From assembly GCF_001011035.1 (NCBI RefSeq), contig NZ_CP011492.1, forward strand, positions 6,131,447-6,195,446: a DNA stretch of 64,000 bases, in the 5' to 3' direction. Position 1 is the stretch's first letter; each line of letters starts with the position of its first letter. The notes under the pieces are model-generated. The model ran no database searches. It saw only the letters and a list, made by a program, of their open reading frames with translations, and was not told where the DNA came from. This document shows positions 55,861-63,770 of the stretch, piece after piece. Source of the stretch: Streptomyces sp. CNQ-509 (lineage in GTDB: Bacteria; Actinomycetota; Actinomycetes; Streptomycetales; Streptomycetaceae). The position numbers and the translations under genes were made by a program.

Positions 55861-57807
55861 TCAGGAGAGCAGCGGGTTGGGGACGGTGACGTAGACGGAC
55901 TGCGTGTCCACCGGGCCGACCAGCTCGTCCAGGCCGTGCACGCGGGTCAGCAGATTGGCCTTGCAGCGCAGCGTCCCGCCGCTCAGCAGCCGCTCGGCCA
56001 GCGCGCAGCGGCCCCCGGCCGTGGCGGACTGCTCCAGGAAGCGGCGGAAGGCGGCGAGCAGCACGCGCTCGTCGACCAGTTCCGCGGCGCCGAAGGCGCC
56101 GACGAGGCCGAGGACGTTGTTGACGCCCACGTAGTAGGTGAAGCGCTCGTCCGTCACGTCGTCCGGGACGAACGTGTCGCTGGCCGCGCCCAGGCCCGGC
56201 AGCCGGCGCTCCAGCTCGGCGCGGCGGGACTCGCGGAAGTAGTACCCCTGGTTGTCCCGGTACCGGCCGCCGGCCGGCCAGCCGTCCGCGTCGAGGAGCA
56301 GCACGGTGTTCTGCTGGTGTGCCTCAAGCGCCACGCCCGCCTCGGAGTCCAGCCACAGCACGGGCCGTACGACCACCTCCAGGTAGCGCAGGAACCACTC
56401 CGCGGCCACCGCCGCCGCCCTCTGCCCCGTGCGGTCGGCCAACTGCCCGACGACCTCCTGGAGACGCGAGCGCATCGCCCCCTTCGGCGACCGCGGTACC
56501 GGGGACGTCAGCGCCGCGACGCACAGCGCGTCGTCCTGCGCCGCGAACGGCTGGTGCCGTACGACCGCGTCCAGCCCCGCGACCGGCTCGCCCGCCGGGG
56601 TGTCGACGGCCAGCCACGCCGGATCCCGTACGACGTCGAAGCCCGGCGCGCCGGGGAAGCCGCCGGGGAACGACGCCTGCCACTCCTTGCCGAGGCCGGC
56701 GCGCAGCAGCCGGTGCACCTCCGTGCCGCGGTGCAGCTCCTTGCGGAGGTTCTCGCGGCGGGAGTTGGTGATCCGCACGCCGAGGGAGAGCTTCAGCATC
56801 GCGGGCGCGCCGGGGCGGTAGAGCGTCCTCACCGACGCGGTCGGGTGCCAGGGGTCGCCGTGCGGACCCAGGTCGCGCAGCAGGCCGGCGTCGAGGAGCG
56901 CGGCGACGCCGGGGCGCTCGCGGACCTCGCGGGCCTGCCACGGGTGCACGGGCAGCGGCGTACAGCCCGGCGGCACCCGCGGCCCGGGGCCCGCCAGCCG
57001 GGCGGCCAGCTCGCGCGCGGGCACGCCCTTGCCGCGCTCGGTCCACGCCGAGTCGCAGGCGAGGACGCTGTCGTGGACGGCGAGCCAGTGCAGCGGGAAA
57101 CTGCCGCGCAGCTCGGGGGAGTAGCGCCGGGCCTCCGCCTCGGAGAGCCCCTCGCGGCTCTTGGGCGTCGGGTGCAGGGGGTGGCCGAGGAGCAGGGACT
57201 GCTCGCCGGTGAGGAACGGGTCCGCGGTCGCGGGCGGGGAGCCGGCGCGGCGGGCGGTGAGGAACACCGCGGTGTGCCGTACGGAGTCCGCGACGCGGCC
57301 GACGAGGTCGGCGGCGCCGCCGGCCGGCCCGGGCACCGTACGCGCGCCGCTGCCGTCGGCGCCGGCGGCCTGTGCGGAGGCGTACGCGGCCTCCCGGCTC
57401 AGCAGCGACGCCAGGGTCACGGCGTCCACCGGCTGCGCGTCCTTGGGGGCGCCGTGCAGCACGGGGCGCCCGAAGCGGTGCCAGCCGGCCGCCGACCAGT
57501 ACCGCACCGGGACGCGCAGGCACGCACCGCTGGCGGGCAGCAGCAGCCGCAGCGTGCCGTTCTCCGGCTCCGCCACGCCCTGTTCGCGCACCCAGCAGCG
57601 CAGCAGGTTCTCGGTCCCGGCGGCGTCGGCGGCTGCCTTGGGGTCCGGGTGCTCCAGCGGGTCGGGCTCGGGCTGCCCGCCGCCGCCCTCGGCGCCGCGC
57701 CGGTACTGACGGGGCACCGCGGGCTCGATGAGCCGGGCCAGCCGCCGGCGCACCGGGGGCCGGCCGCTGCCGGCGGGGAGTTCGTCGCCGGCGGGCTTCG
57801 CGTTCAC
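55861..57807 (-). CDS. IucA/IucC-family NIS siderophore synthetase, second copy
   Basis: 648-aa synthetase, first gene of the locus. Motifs: LLGHPLHPTPKSREGLSEAE (pocket His/Lys/Arg), PLPVHPWQ, MLKLSLGVRITNSRRENLRKEL, LEAHQQNTVLLLD (the HxQN box) and VNNVLGLVGAFGAAELVDE. Only modest similarity to the other copy is visible, so they should condense different substrates. Start GTG 57807 follows CGAGGTGC; the open frame upstream to 58002 is low-complexity Pro/Arg/Ala and is rejected. An orphan siderophore synthetase locus of three genes also lies in this region of S. coelicolor (SCO5799-SCO5801). No iron box is seen upstream. Confidence 0.87.
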   Translation of the reverse strand: MNAKPAGDELPAGSGRPPVRRRLARLIEPAVPRQYRRGAEGGGGQPEPDPLEHPDPKAAADAAGTENLLRCWVREQGVAEPENGTLRLLLPASGACLRVPVRYWSAAGWHRFGRPVLHGAPKDAQPVDAVTLASLLSREAAYASAQAAGADGSGARTVPGPAGGAADLVGRVADSVRHTAVFLTARRAGSPPATADPFLTGEQSLLLGHPLHPTPKSREGLSEAEARRYSPELRGSFPLHWLAVHDSVLACDSAWTERGKGVPARELAARLAGPGPRVPPGCTPLPVHPWQAREVRERPGVAALLDAGLLRDLGPHGDPWHPTASVRTLYRPGAPAMLKLSLGVRITNSRRENLRKELHRGTEVHRLLRAGLGKEWQASFPGGFPGAPGFDVVRDPAWLAVDTPAGEPVAGLDAVVRHQPFAAQDDALCVAALTSPVPRSPKGAMRSRLQEVVGQLADRTGQRAAAVAAEWFLRYLEVVVRPVLWLDSEAGVALEAHQQNTVLLLDADGWPAGGRYRDNQGYYFRESRRAELERRLPGLGAASDTFVPDDVTDERFTYYVGVNNVLGLVGAFGAAELVDERVLLAAFRRFLEQSATAGGRCALAERLLSGGTLRCKANLLTRVHGLDELVGPVDTQSVYVTVPNPLLS

Positions 57808-58170
57808 AGACGTGCACCTCGGGATGGGTCGCGTACGGGATCGAGCGTCCCCGGGCCGCACGGAGGGGCCGGGGAGGAGGGACGAAGGACCCGGCGCAGG
57901 GGGCGCGGCCGGGGCGTGGCGCCTACGGCAGACGCGCGCGTGCACGTCCGCTGCGCGAACCGCGGGCACAGCCCCACCCCCTCGCACCGGATACGGGTCC
58001 ATCCCCCGCCCCTACCAACGACGCACCCGCCGCAGGAACACGGCCCGCCGCCAAGATCCTTGGGCCCGGTGGAACCACGGGGCCCGGTGCGGCCGTCCCC
58101 AACGGCACCGGCATAGTGGGGGCTCGTGTCCCGCCGGGGCACCTGTGCAGAGAACTGGGGGATTCGATCC
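57808..58170. other. 363-nt intergenic region, divergent siderophore operon / protease
   Basis: Must hold promoters for both the NIS operon (minus) and the protease (plus). No 19-bp iron box of the TTAGGTTAGGCTCACCTAA type is recognisable. A 13-bp palindrome CCAAGATCCTTGG lies at 58051-58063. The open frames crossing it are Pro/Arg-rich and unconvincing. Confidence 0.6.
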
Positions 58171-59352
58171 ATGCCCGCCAACGGGAAACGTCGTATACGG
58201 AGAAAGGCGCTGGCCGCGGCGGCCCTCGCGGCCACCCTGGCGCTGACCGCCGGTGCCTGCGAGGACGGCGGCGGTGACAGCGGCGCCGACGACAAGCAGC
58301 AAGAGCAGGAGTCGCAGGCGCCCGAGAAGGAACTGGCGCTCCCCGAGGGGATCCCGGACGCGCTGAAGAACCTCGACCTCGACAAGTGGAGGGACGGCGG
58401 CTGGGAGGACTGGGCCAAGGAGGACTGGCTGCGCGACGCGCGCGAGTTCGTCAACCCGATCATCGAGGACCTCTGGGACCCTGACCGGATGTGGGACGCC
58501 GAGCAGCCGCCCAGCCGGGTAGACGAGGACGACGTGTCCGAGGACCAGGGCGTCACCGACCCGGAGCCGGCGCCCGTCGAGGCGGTCGAGGCGGCCACGC
58601 CTTACGACGAGTCGCAGCCCGCCGCCGGGAAGATCTTCTTCGACACCCCCGAGGGCCCCATGGTCTGCTCCGGCACCGTGGTCGCAGACCCGGCCAACCC
58701 GGGCAAGTCCAACCTGGTGGCCACCGCCGGCCACTGCGTGCACAAGGGCTCCGACGGCGGCTGGTGGCGCAACGTCATCTTCGTGCCCTCCTTCAACCCC
58801 GAGGGCAAGACCGTCGCCGAGCTGGAGGCCGAGCAGGCGACCGAGGCCGACATCGCGCCCAAGGGCACGTTCTGGGCCGAGGAGGCCCGTACGACCGACG
58901 AGTGGATCTCCGAGGGCAAGTCGCAGGGCGGCGTGGGCGCCCCGTACGACTTCGCCGTGATGAAGGTCCAGCCGAAGGACGGCGGCGGACAGTCCCTGGA
59001 GGAGACCGTCGGCGCCTCGGTGCCCGTCTGGTTCGACGCCCCGGCCGTGAACGACGTCGGTGATCTGACCGCCACCGGCTATCCGGCGGCCGCGCCGTAC
59101 GACGGCGGGCGCCTCTACTCCTGCACCGACGCGGCGGGCCGGCTGTCGATCCAGGCGTCGCAGCCCACGATGTACCGCATCGGCTGCACCATGACCGCCG
59201 GCGCCTCCGGCGGCGGCTGGACCGCGTCGAACGGCGGCGAGGAGCAGCTCGTGTCCGTCACGTCGATCGGCCCGCTGCAGGCCACCTGGCTCGCCGGGCC
59301 GAGGCTGGACAAGGAGGCCGAGGCGGTCTTCGACGAGGTGAGCGGCGGCTAG
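58171..59352 (+). CDS. Exported trypsin-like serine protease, putative lipoprotein
   Basis: 393-aa S1-type protease. A signal peptide (RRKALAAAALAATLALTAGA) ends at a lipobox-like Cys30. An acidic, Trp-rich spacer (DLDKWRDGGWEDWAKEDW) of about 120 residues precedes the catalytic domain. The triad is visible: His188 in ATAGHC, Asp260 in YDFAVMKV and Ser346 in GASGGGW. Cysteines at 166, 189, 318 and 339 could form disulfides. Start ATG 58171 fits the signal peptide; an upstream GTG at 58126 would place it awkwardly. Substrate unknown; the anchored position suggests cell-surface processing. Confidence 0.87.
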   Translation: MPANGKRRIRRKALAAAALAATLALTAGACEDGGGDSGADDKQQEQESQAPEKELALPEGIPDALKNLDLDKWRDGGWEDWAKEDWLRDAREFVNPIIEDLWDPDRMWDAEQPPSRVDEDDVSEDQGVTDPEPAPVEAVEAATPYDESQPAAGKIFFDTPEGPMVCSGTVVADPANPGKSNLVATAGHCVHKGSDGGWWRNVIFVPSFNPEGKTVAELEAEQATEADIAPKGTFWAEEARTTDEWISEGKSQGGVGAPYDFAVMKVQPKDGGGQSLEETVGASVPVWFDAPAVNDVGDLTATGYPAAAPYDGGRLYSCTDAAGRLSIQASQPTMYRIGCTMTAGASGGGWTASNGGEEQLVSVTSIGPLQATWLAGPRLDKEAEAVFDEVSGG

Positions 59353-59363
59353 CCCGCCCGTAC

Positions 59364-59397
59364 CGTACGGCCCCGCGCTGCCGCGCCGGGCCGTACG
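59364..59397 (+). terminator. terminator after the serine protease
   Basis: CGTACGGCCC (59364-59373) pairs perfectly with GGGCCGTACG (59388-59397), with an inner GCGC/GCGC stem. It begins 12 nt after the stop codon. Confidence 0.75.
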
Positions 59398-59465
59398 CAA
59401 GCCCGCCGGCGCGCCGGGCTCCCGCCGGGAGTCCGGCGCGCTGGCCGTGCCGGGCCCCGGTTTGG

Positions 59466-59471
59466 CAGGAT
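59466..59471 (+). promoter_or_regulatory. candidate -10 element for leaderless TAXI-protein mRNA
   Basis: CAGGAT lies 6 nt before GTG 59478. It differs from TANNNT at the first base, and no Shine-Dalgarno is present. Confidence 0.3.
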
Positions 59472-59477
59472 CGCCGC

Positions 59478-60479
59478 GTGGTCCACACCGTCCCGCGCCG
59501 CCTCGGCAGGCGCCGAGCGCTGCAGGCCGCCGTGGCGACGGCGGCCGTGCTCGGGCTGCTCCTGTGGTGGCTCCTGCCGCTGGGCGGCAGCGGCAGCCCG
59601 GCGGGCAAGGTGGTCTTCGCCACCGGGGTGCGCTCGGGCGTGTACGCGGAGTACGGACGGCTGCTGCGCGAAGGGCTCGCCCGGGACGAGCCGGACCTCG
59701 ACGTACGGCTGCACACCAGCCAGGGCTCCATCGACAACTTGCGCAAGGTCACCGCGGGCCGCGCCGACTTCGCCGTCGCCACCGCCGACTCCGTGGCCAC
59801 GTACCGCCGCGACCGGCTGCCCGGCTGGCAGGGGCTGCGCGCGGTGGCCCGGCTCTACGACGACTACATGCAGCTCGTCGTCCTGCGCGACTCGCCCGTG
59901 CGGCACGCCGCCGACCTGCGCGGCCTCAAGGTCGGCGTCGGTGAGGACGGCTCCGGTGTCCAACTGATCACGCGGCGGCTGCTGTCGGCGGCCGGGCTCG
60001 ACTTCGACGAGGACGTGACGGCGGTACGCGAGGGCCTCGACACGATGCCGGGACTCCTGCGCGACCGGGAGATCGACGCCTTCTTCTGGTCCGGCGGCCT
60101 GCCCACGGAAGCCGTCGAACGCCTGGCACAGCAGACCGAGATCGAACTCGTACCGCTCGGCGACCTCCTCGGCCCTCTCCACGCCCAGGGCGAACTGGCC
60201 CGCTACTACCGCGCCGCGGTCATGCCGCCCGACGCCTACCCGACGGTCCAGCGCGACACCGCCGTGCCGACGCTCGCGGTGGCGAACCTGCTGGTCACCA
60301 CCGACCGGGAGGACCCCCGGCTGACGGAGAGCGTGACCAGCACGGTGATACGGGACCGTGACCGGATCGGCCGCGTGGTGCACGCCGCCCAGCGGGTCGA
60401 CCTGCGCACGGCGGTCTTCACCGACCCGCTGGAGCTGCACGAGGGGGCGGCCCGCTACTACCGGCAGGAGAAGCCGTAG
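59478..60479 (+). CDS. TAXI-family TRAP-type solute-binding protein (orphan)
   Basis: 333-aa extracytoplasmic binding protein. A basic start and a hydrophobic helix (AAVATAAVLGLLLWWLLPL) export or anchor it. The mature part follows the TAXI family: VVFATGVRSGVYAEYGRLL, LHTSQGSIDNLRKVTAGRADFAVATADSV, LVVLRDSPVRHAADLRGLKVGVG and IDAFFWSGGLPTEAVERLA. TAXI proteins normally feed a fused DctQM permease (often for C4-dicarboxylates or glutamate). No such permease is in the window, so it may be a sensor or an orphan. GTG start at 59478 lacks a ribosome site. Confidence 0.83.
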   Translation: MVHTVPRRLGRRRALQAAVATAAVLGLLLWWLLPLGGSGSPAGKVVFATGVRSGVYAEYGRLLREGLARDEPDLDVRLHTSQGSIDNLRKVTAGRADFAVATADSVATYRRDRLPGWQGLRAVARLYDDYMQLVVLRDSPVRHAADLRGLKVGVGEDGSGVQLITRRLLSAAGLDFDEDVTAVREGLDTMPGLLRDREIDAFFWSGGLPTEAVERLAQQTEIELVPLGDLLGPLHAQGELARYYRAAVMPPDAYPTVQRDTAVPTLAVANLLVTTDREDPRLTESVTSTVIRDRDRIGRVVHAAQRVDLRTAVFTDPLELHEGAARYYRQEKP

Positions 60480-60532
60480 GGCCGGAAGCCGCCCCGGGCG
60501 GATGACGTCCGGGGTGGGCGGGCGGCAGTCGC

Positions 60533-61258
60533 TCAATGACGGCGGGCCAGGAACACGAACTCCTTCCCCGGGCGGTCGGGCGCGTCGCGGACGTCCTCCA
60601 CCGCGTAGCCGTGGGCGGCGAGGTCCTGCTCGACCTCCTCCCGCCCGCGGAACCGCAGGGTCGAATCCGAGGTCAGCACCTGGCCGTCGGCGGCGAACTC
60701 GTAGGTCCAGCGGAAGGTCACCAGCGGCAGGTCCACCTCGATCAGCTCGACCCAACTCGCGACCGAGCCGACACCCGGGATCTCCGTCACGCGCGAGGAG
60801 CGCTCTCGGGTCCACTCCTCCCAGGCGCGCCGGGCCGGGTCCCGGGTCTCGAAGACCAGGTGCCCGCCGGGCCGCAGCGCGGCGCGGGCCCCGCGCAGGG
60901 TCTCGTTCCACGTCTGCGGATCGGTGATCGCCTGGGCGACGTTCGCCGTCATCGTCGCGAGGCCGGCCCGCAGCGGTGGGAGCGCGGTCGCGTCGCCGCA
61001 GATCCAGCGCACCCGCTCACCGCCCGGTTTGGCGCGGGCGACGTCGATGGACGCCTGGGCGGGATCGACGCCGACGACCTCGATCCCGCGGTCGGCCAGG
61101 AGGTGCGCGAACACCCCCGTGCCGCAGCCGATGTCCAGCACCCGGCGGGCGCCGAACTCGTCCGTGAGCCGCAGGTACGCGTCGAGATCGCGGCGGTCGG
61201 GGTGGAGCGGATCGTAGATCGCGGCGAGCTGCGGATGAGCGAAGCAGTCGTCGGCCAT
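60533..61258 (-). CDS. Class I SAM-dependent methyltransferase
   Basis: 241-aa methyltransferase. Motif I VLDIGCGTGVFAHLLADRG, the acidic end of beta-2 in VVGVDPAQASIDVA, motif II ICGDATALP and motif III LRPGGHLVFETRDPAR are in order, and a variable C-terminal beta region completes the fold. Substrate not assignable; small-molecule type. Start ATG 61258 (MADDCFAHPQLAAIYDPLHP) matches relatives, with TAGTTT 7 nt upstream and no Shine-Dalgarno. It is divergent from recA across 248 nt. Confidence 0.87.
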   Translation of the reverse strand: MADDCFAHPQLAAIYDPLHPDRRDLDAYLRLTDEFGARRVLDIGCGTGVFAHLLADRGIEVVGVDPAQASIDVARAKPGGERVRWICGDATALPPLRAGLATMTANVAQAITDPQTWNETLRGARAALRPGGHLVFETRDPARRAWEEWTRERSSRVTEIPGVGSVASWVELIEVDLPLVTFRWTYEFAADGQVLTSDSTLRFRGREEVEQDLAAHGYAVEDVRDAPDRPGKEFVFLARRH

Positions 61259-61265
61259 GCGGCCG

Positions 61266-61271
61266 AAACTA
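61266..61271 (-). promoter_or_regulatory. candidate -10 element for leaderless methyltransferase mRNA
   Basis: On the minus strand TAGTTT, 7 nt, then the ATG at 61258. No ribosome-binding site is seen. Confidence 0.45.
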
Positions 61272-61365
61272 GGCGGCGCGGGGGCGGCGCAGCCACCGGG
61301 TTTGGGGCGGCGAGAGCGCACGGGCACGGGGGGACGCACGGGGCGGATGGGTCCCGCGGTGCGGG

Positions 61366-61393
61366 TTGACAGCTAAATCGAACATAGGTTCCC
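61366..61393 (+). promoter_or_regulatory. recA promoter with LexA (SOS) box
   Basis: A perfect -35 TTGACA (61366-61371) is followed at once by TCGAACATAGGTTCCC (61378-61393), which matches the actinobacterial/Bacillus-type SOS box CGAACNNNNGTTCG in both half-sites (GAAC and GTTC four bases apart). LexA bound here would cover the promoter core. The lexA gene itself ends 2.4 kb downstream. Confidence 0.85.
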
Positions 61394-61506
61394 ATGAAGG
61401 ATCGGCCGGGTTTCCCCAGGCCGGCCCGACGCGAGGCGCGTTGTCAGTGGCAGGCGCTAGCGTCGTGGACGTGAAGCGATCGACTCAGACATCCCGGGTG
61501 GAGCCC

Positions 61507-62646
61507 ATGGCAGCGACTGACCGCGAGAAGGCGCTCGACGCCGCACTCGCCCAGATTGAACGGCAATTCGGCAAGGGTGCCGTGATGCGCCTCGGCGAGC
61601 GGCCGAACGAGCCCGTGGAAGTCATCCCCACCGGGTCGACCGCGCTCGACGTGGCGCTCGGTGTGGGCGGCCTGCCGCGCGGCCGCGTGGTGGAGGTGTA
61701 CGGGCCGGAGTCCTCCGGAAAGACGACCCTGACGCTGCACGCGGTGGCCAACGCGCAGCGGGCCGGCGGCACGGTCGCGTTCGTCGACGCGGAGCACGCC
61801 CTCGACCCGGAGTACGCGAAGAAGCTCGGTGTCGACATCGACTCCCTCATCCTCTCCCAGCCCGACAACGGCGAACAGGCGCTGGAGATCGCGGACATGC
61901 TCGTCCGCTCCGGCGCACTCGACCTGATCGTCATCGACTCGGTCGCGGCCCTCGTGCCGCGCGCGGAGATCGAGGGTGAGATGGGCGACTCCCACGTCGG
62001 CCTGCAGGCCCGGCTGATGAGCCAGGCCCTGCGGAAGATCACCAGCGCGCTGAACCAGTCGAAGACCACCGCGATCTTCATCAACCAGTTGCGCGAGAAG
62101 ATCGGCGTGATGTTCGGCTCGCCCGAGACCACCACCGGCGGCAAGGCGCTGAAGTTCTACGCCTCGGTGCGGCTGGACATCCGGCGCATCGAGACGCTCA
62201 AGGACGGCACGGAGCCCGTCGGCAACCGCACGCGCGTGAAGGTCGTGAAGAACAAGGTCGCGCCGCCCTTCAAGCAGGCCGAGTTCGACATCCTCTACGG
62301 GCAGGGCATCAGCCGCGAGGGCGGCCTGATCGACATGGGCGTGGAGCACGGCTTCATCCGCAAGTCCGGCGCCTGGTACACGCACGAGGGCGACCAGCTC
62401 GGCCAGGGCAAGGAGAACGCGCGGACGTTCCTGAAGGACAACCCCGACCTGGCCGACGAGATCGAGAGGCGGATCAAGGAGAAGCTCGGCATCGGCCCGA
62501 AGCAGGAGAGCCCGGAGGGCGAGCCGGGTGCGGACGCGGCCGCCGGCCCCGCCGCGCCCGCGGAGGGTGCCGCCCCCGCGGGCAAGAAGACGGTGCCGGC
62601 GCCGGCCAAGACCGCGAAGGCGGCCAAGGCCGCGGCCAAGAGCTGA
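61507..62646 (+). CDS. recA: Recombinase RecA
   Basis: 379-aa strand-exchange protein and LexA coprotease. Walker [10 protein letters not shown] spans residues 66-74; [20 protein letters not shown], the L2 loop [21 protein letters not shown] and [14 protein letters not shown] are typical. A streptomycete-style Ala/Lys/Pro-rich tail of about 50 residues ends the protein. Start ATG 61507 ([18 protein letters not shown]) agrees with the family; the frame is open up to 61366 but there it runs through the LexA box. recX follows after 3 nt. No intein or frameshift. Confidence 0.97.
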   Translation: MAATDREKALDAALAQIERQFGKGAVMRLGERPNEPVEVIPTGSTALDVALGVGGLPRGRVVEVYGPESSGKTTLTLHAVANAQRAGGTVAFVDAEHALDPEYAKKLGVDIDSLILSQPDNGEQALEIADMLVRSGALDLIVIDSVAALVPRAEIEGEMGDSHVGLQARLMSQALRKITSALNQSKTTAIFINQLREKIGVMFGSPETTTGGKALKFYASVRLDIRRIETLKDGTEPVGNRTRVKVVKNKVAPPFKQAEFDILYGQGISREGGLIDMGVEHGFIRKSGAWYTHEGDQLGQGKENARTFLKDNPDLADEIERRIKEKLGIGPKQESPEGEPGADAAAGPAAPAEGAAPAGKKTVPAPAKTAKAAKAAAKS

Positions 62647-62649
62647 TCC

Positions 62650-63360
62650 GTGGTCCGGCGCACCGACTGGCCGCTCCCGCCCCCGGACGACGGCCGCCCC
62701 CCGTTCGGGGGCGGCCCGGAGGACGGGGGGTATGGGCCGGCGGGAGATCCTGACGGTTCCGGCGGACCGGGGCACCCGCGCCGGTCCGGGCGTGGCGGGG
62801 CCTCCCGACGGGGGCGCTCGCGGGGCCGCGGGGAGCCGTCCGAGGACCGGGCGCGGGAGATGTCGCTCAGCCCGGAGGAACGGGCGCGGGCGATCTGCCT
62901 GCGGCTGCTCACCGGGTCGCCGCGCACCCGCAAGCAGCTCGCGGACGCACTGGCCAAGCGTGACGTCGACGCCGAGGTGGCGGAGGCCGTGCTCGACCGC
63001 CTCGAAGCGGCCGGGCTGATCGACGACGCGGCGTTCGCCGGCGCCTGGGTGGAGTCCCGGCACCACGGCCGCGGTCTCGCCCGTCGCGCGCTCGCGCGCG
63101 AACTGCGCACCCGGGGCGTGGCGGCCCCGGTGGTCGACGAGGCGGTGGGCCGGCTCGACGTGCACACCGAGGAGGAGACGGCCCGCGAGCTGGTCGCCCG
63201 CAAGCTCCGCGCCACCCGCGGCCTCGATCGCGACAAGCGCATCCGCCGCCTCGCGGGCATGCTGGCCCGCCGGGGCTACGGGGAAGGGCTGGCGATCCGC
63301 GTCGTCCGTGAGGCGCTGGAGGCGGAGGGCGAGGAGGCGGAGGACCTGCTGGCGGACTGA
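62650..63360 (+). CDS. recX: Regulatory protein RecX
   Basis: 236-aa inhibitor and modulator of RecA filaments. The RecX core (about residues 75-225) is helical with ARAICLRLLTGSPRTRKQLA, RLEAAGLIDDAAFAGAWVES and RRLAGMLARRGYGEGLAIRVV. A Gly/Pro/Arg-rich N-terminal extension of about 70 residues (DWPLPPPDDGRPPFGGGP) is common in streptomycete RecX. The GTG start at 62650 lies 3 nt after the recA stop, so the two are co-transcribed and SOS-controlled. Confidence 0.93.
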   Translation: MVRRTDWPLPPPDDGRPPFGGGPEDGGYGPAGDPDGSGGPGHPRRSGRGGASRRGRSRGRGEPSEDRAREMSLSPEERARAICLRLLTGSPRTRKQLADALAKRDVDAEVAEAVLDRLEAAGLIDDAAFAGAWVESRHHGRGLARRALARELRTRGVAAPVVDEAVGRLDVHTEEETARELVARKLRATRGLDRDKRIRRLAGMLARRGYGEGLAIRVVREALEAEGEEAEDLLAD

Positions 63361-63770
63361 GCTGCACGGGGCCGATGGCGCCGGGGTGCCCCGGCGCGGC
63401 GTCCAAGACGGCCCTCGCGCGGGCCGCGTTGCCGGGCTCAGCGTCGGAGACGGCCCTCGGCGGGCGAGCTGCCCCTGCGTACGAGCACCGGACGCCACAG
63501 GAGGAGAGCCGGGCAGGAGGGGGGCTCTGTGCTGCCGTCAGTGCCTGGCCCGGCAGACCTGAGCGGGCCGGAGTCGTACGGACCCCGGTGCGGGCCGGGG
63601 GCGGTGTCCTCGCCGCCCGTACCCGCCGCGCGTACCTGTGCCGTACGCGAGGCCGTGCCTCCGCCGTGCGCGCGTGTCCGGCCGCCGCCGCGGCCGGTTC
63701 GCGACACTCCGCGCCGCGCGAGGCGGCGGCCCGGGGGCCAGGTCCCGGGCCGGATATGCCGTGCCGGGTG
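63361..63770. other. 410-nt intergenic region between convergent recX and lexA
   Basis: No gene can be supported: open frames on both strands are short, Arg/Pro/Gly-rich and lack ribosome sites. The only structure of note is a GC hairpin near the lexA end (63729-63750). No tRNA or attachment-site-like feature is seen. Confidence 0.6.
63729..63750 (-). terminator. possible lexA terminator
   Basis: GCCCGGG and CCCGGGC, 7 bp with an 8-nt loop, begin about 20 nt past the lexA stop on the minus strand. Confidence 0.4.

Noticed and set aside
57808-58002. Longer N-terminus of the second siderophore synthetase (65 extra residues)
   Set aside because: The extension is low-complexity Arg/Pro/Ala and the GTG at 57807 has a good Shine-Dalgarno.
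63361-63770. Small open frames between recX and lexA
   Set aside because: They overlap on both strands, are Arg/Pro/Gly-rich, have no ribosome-binding site and show no recognisable motif.
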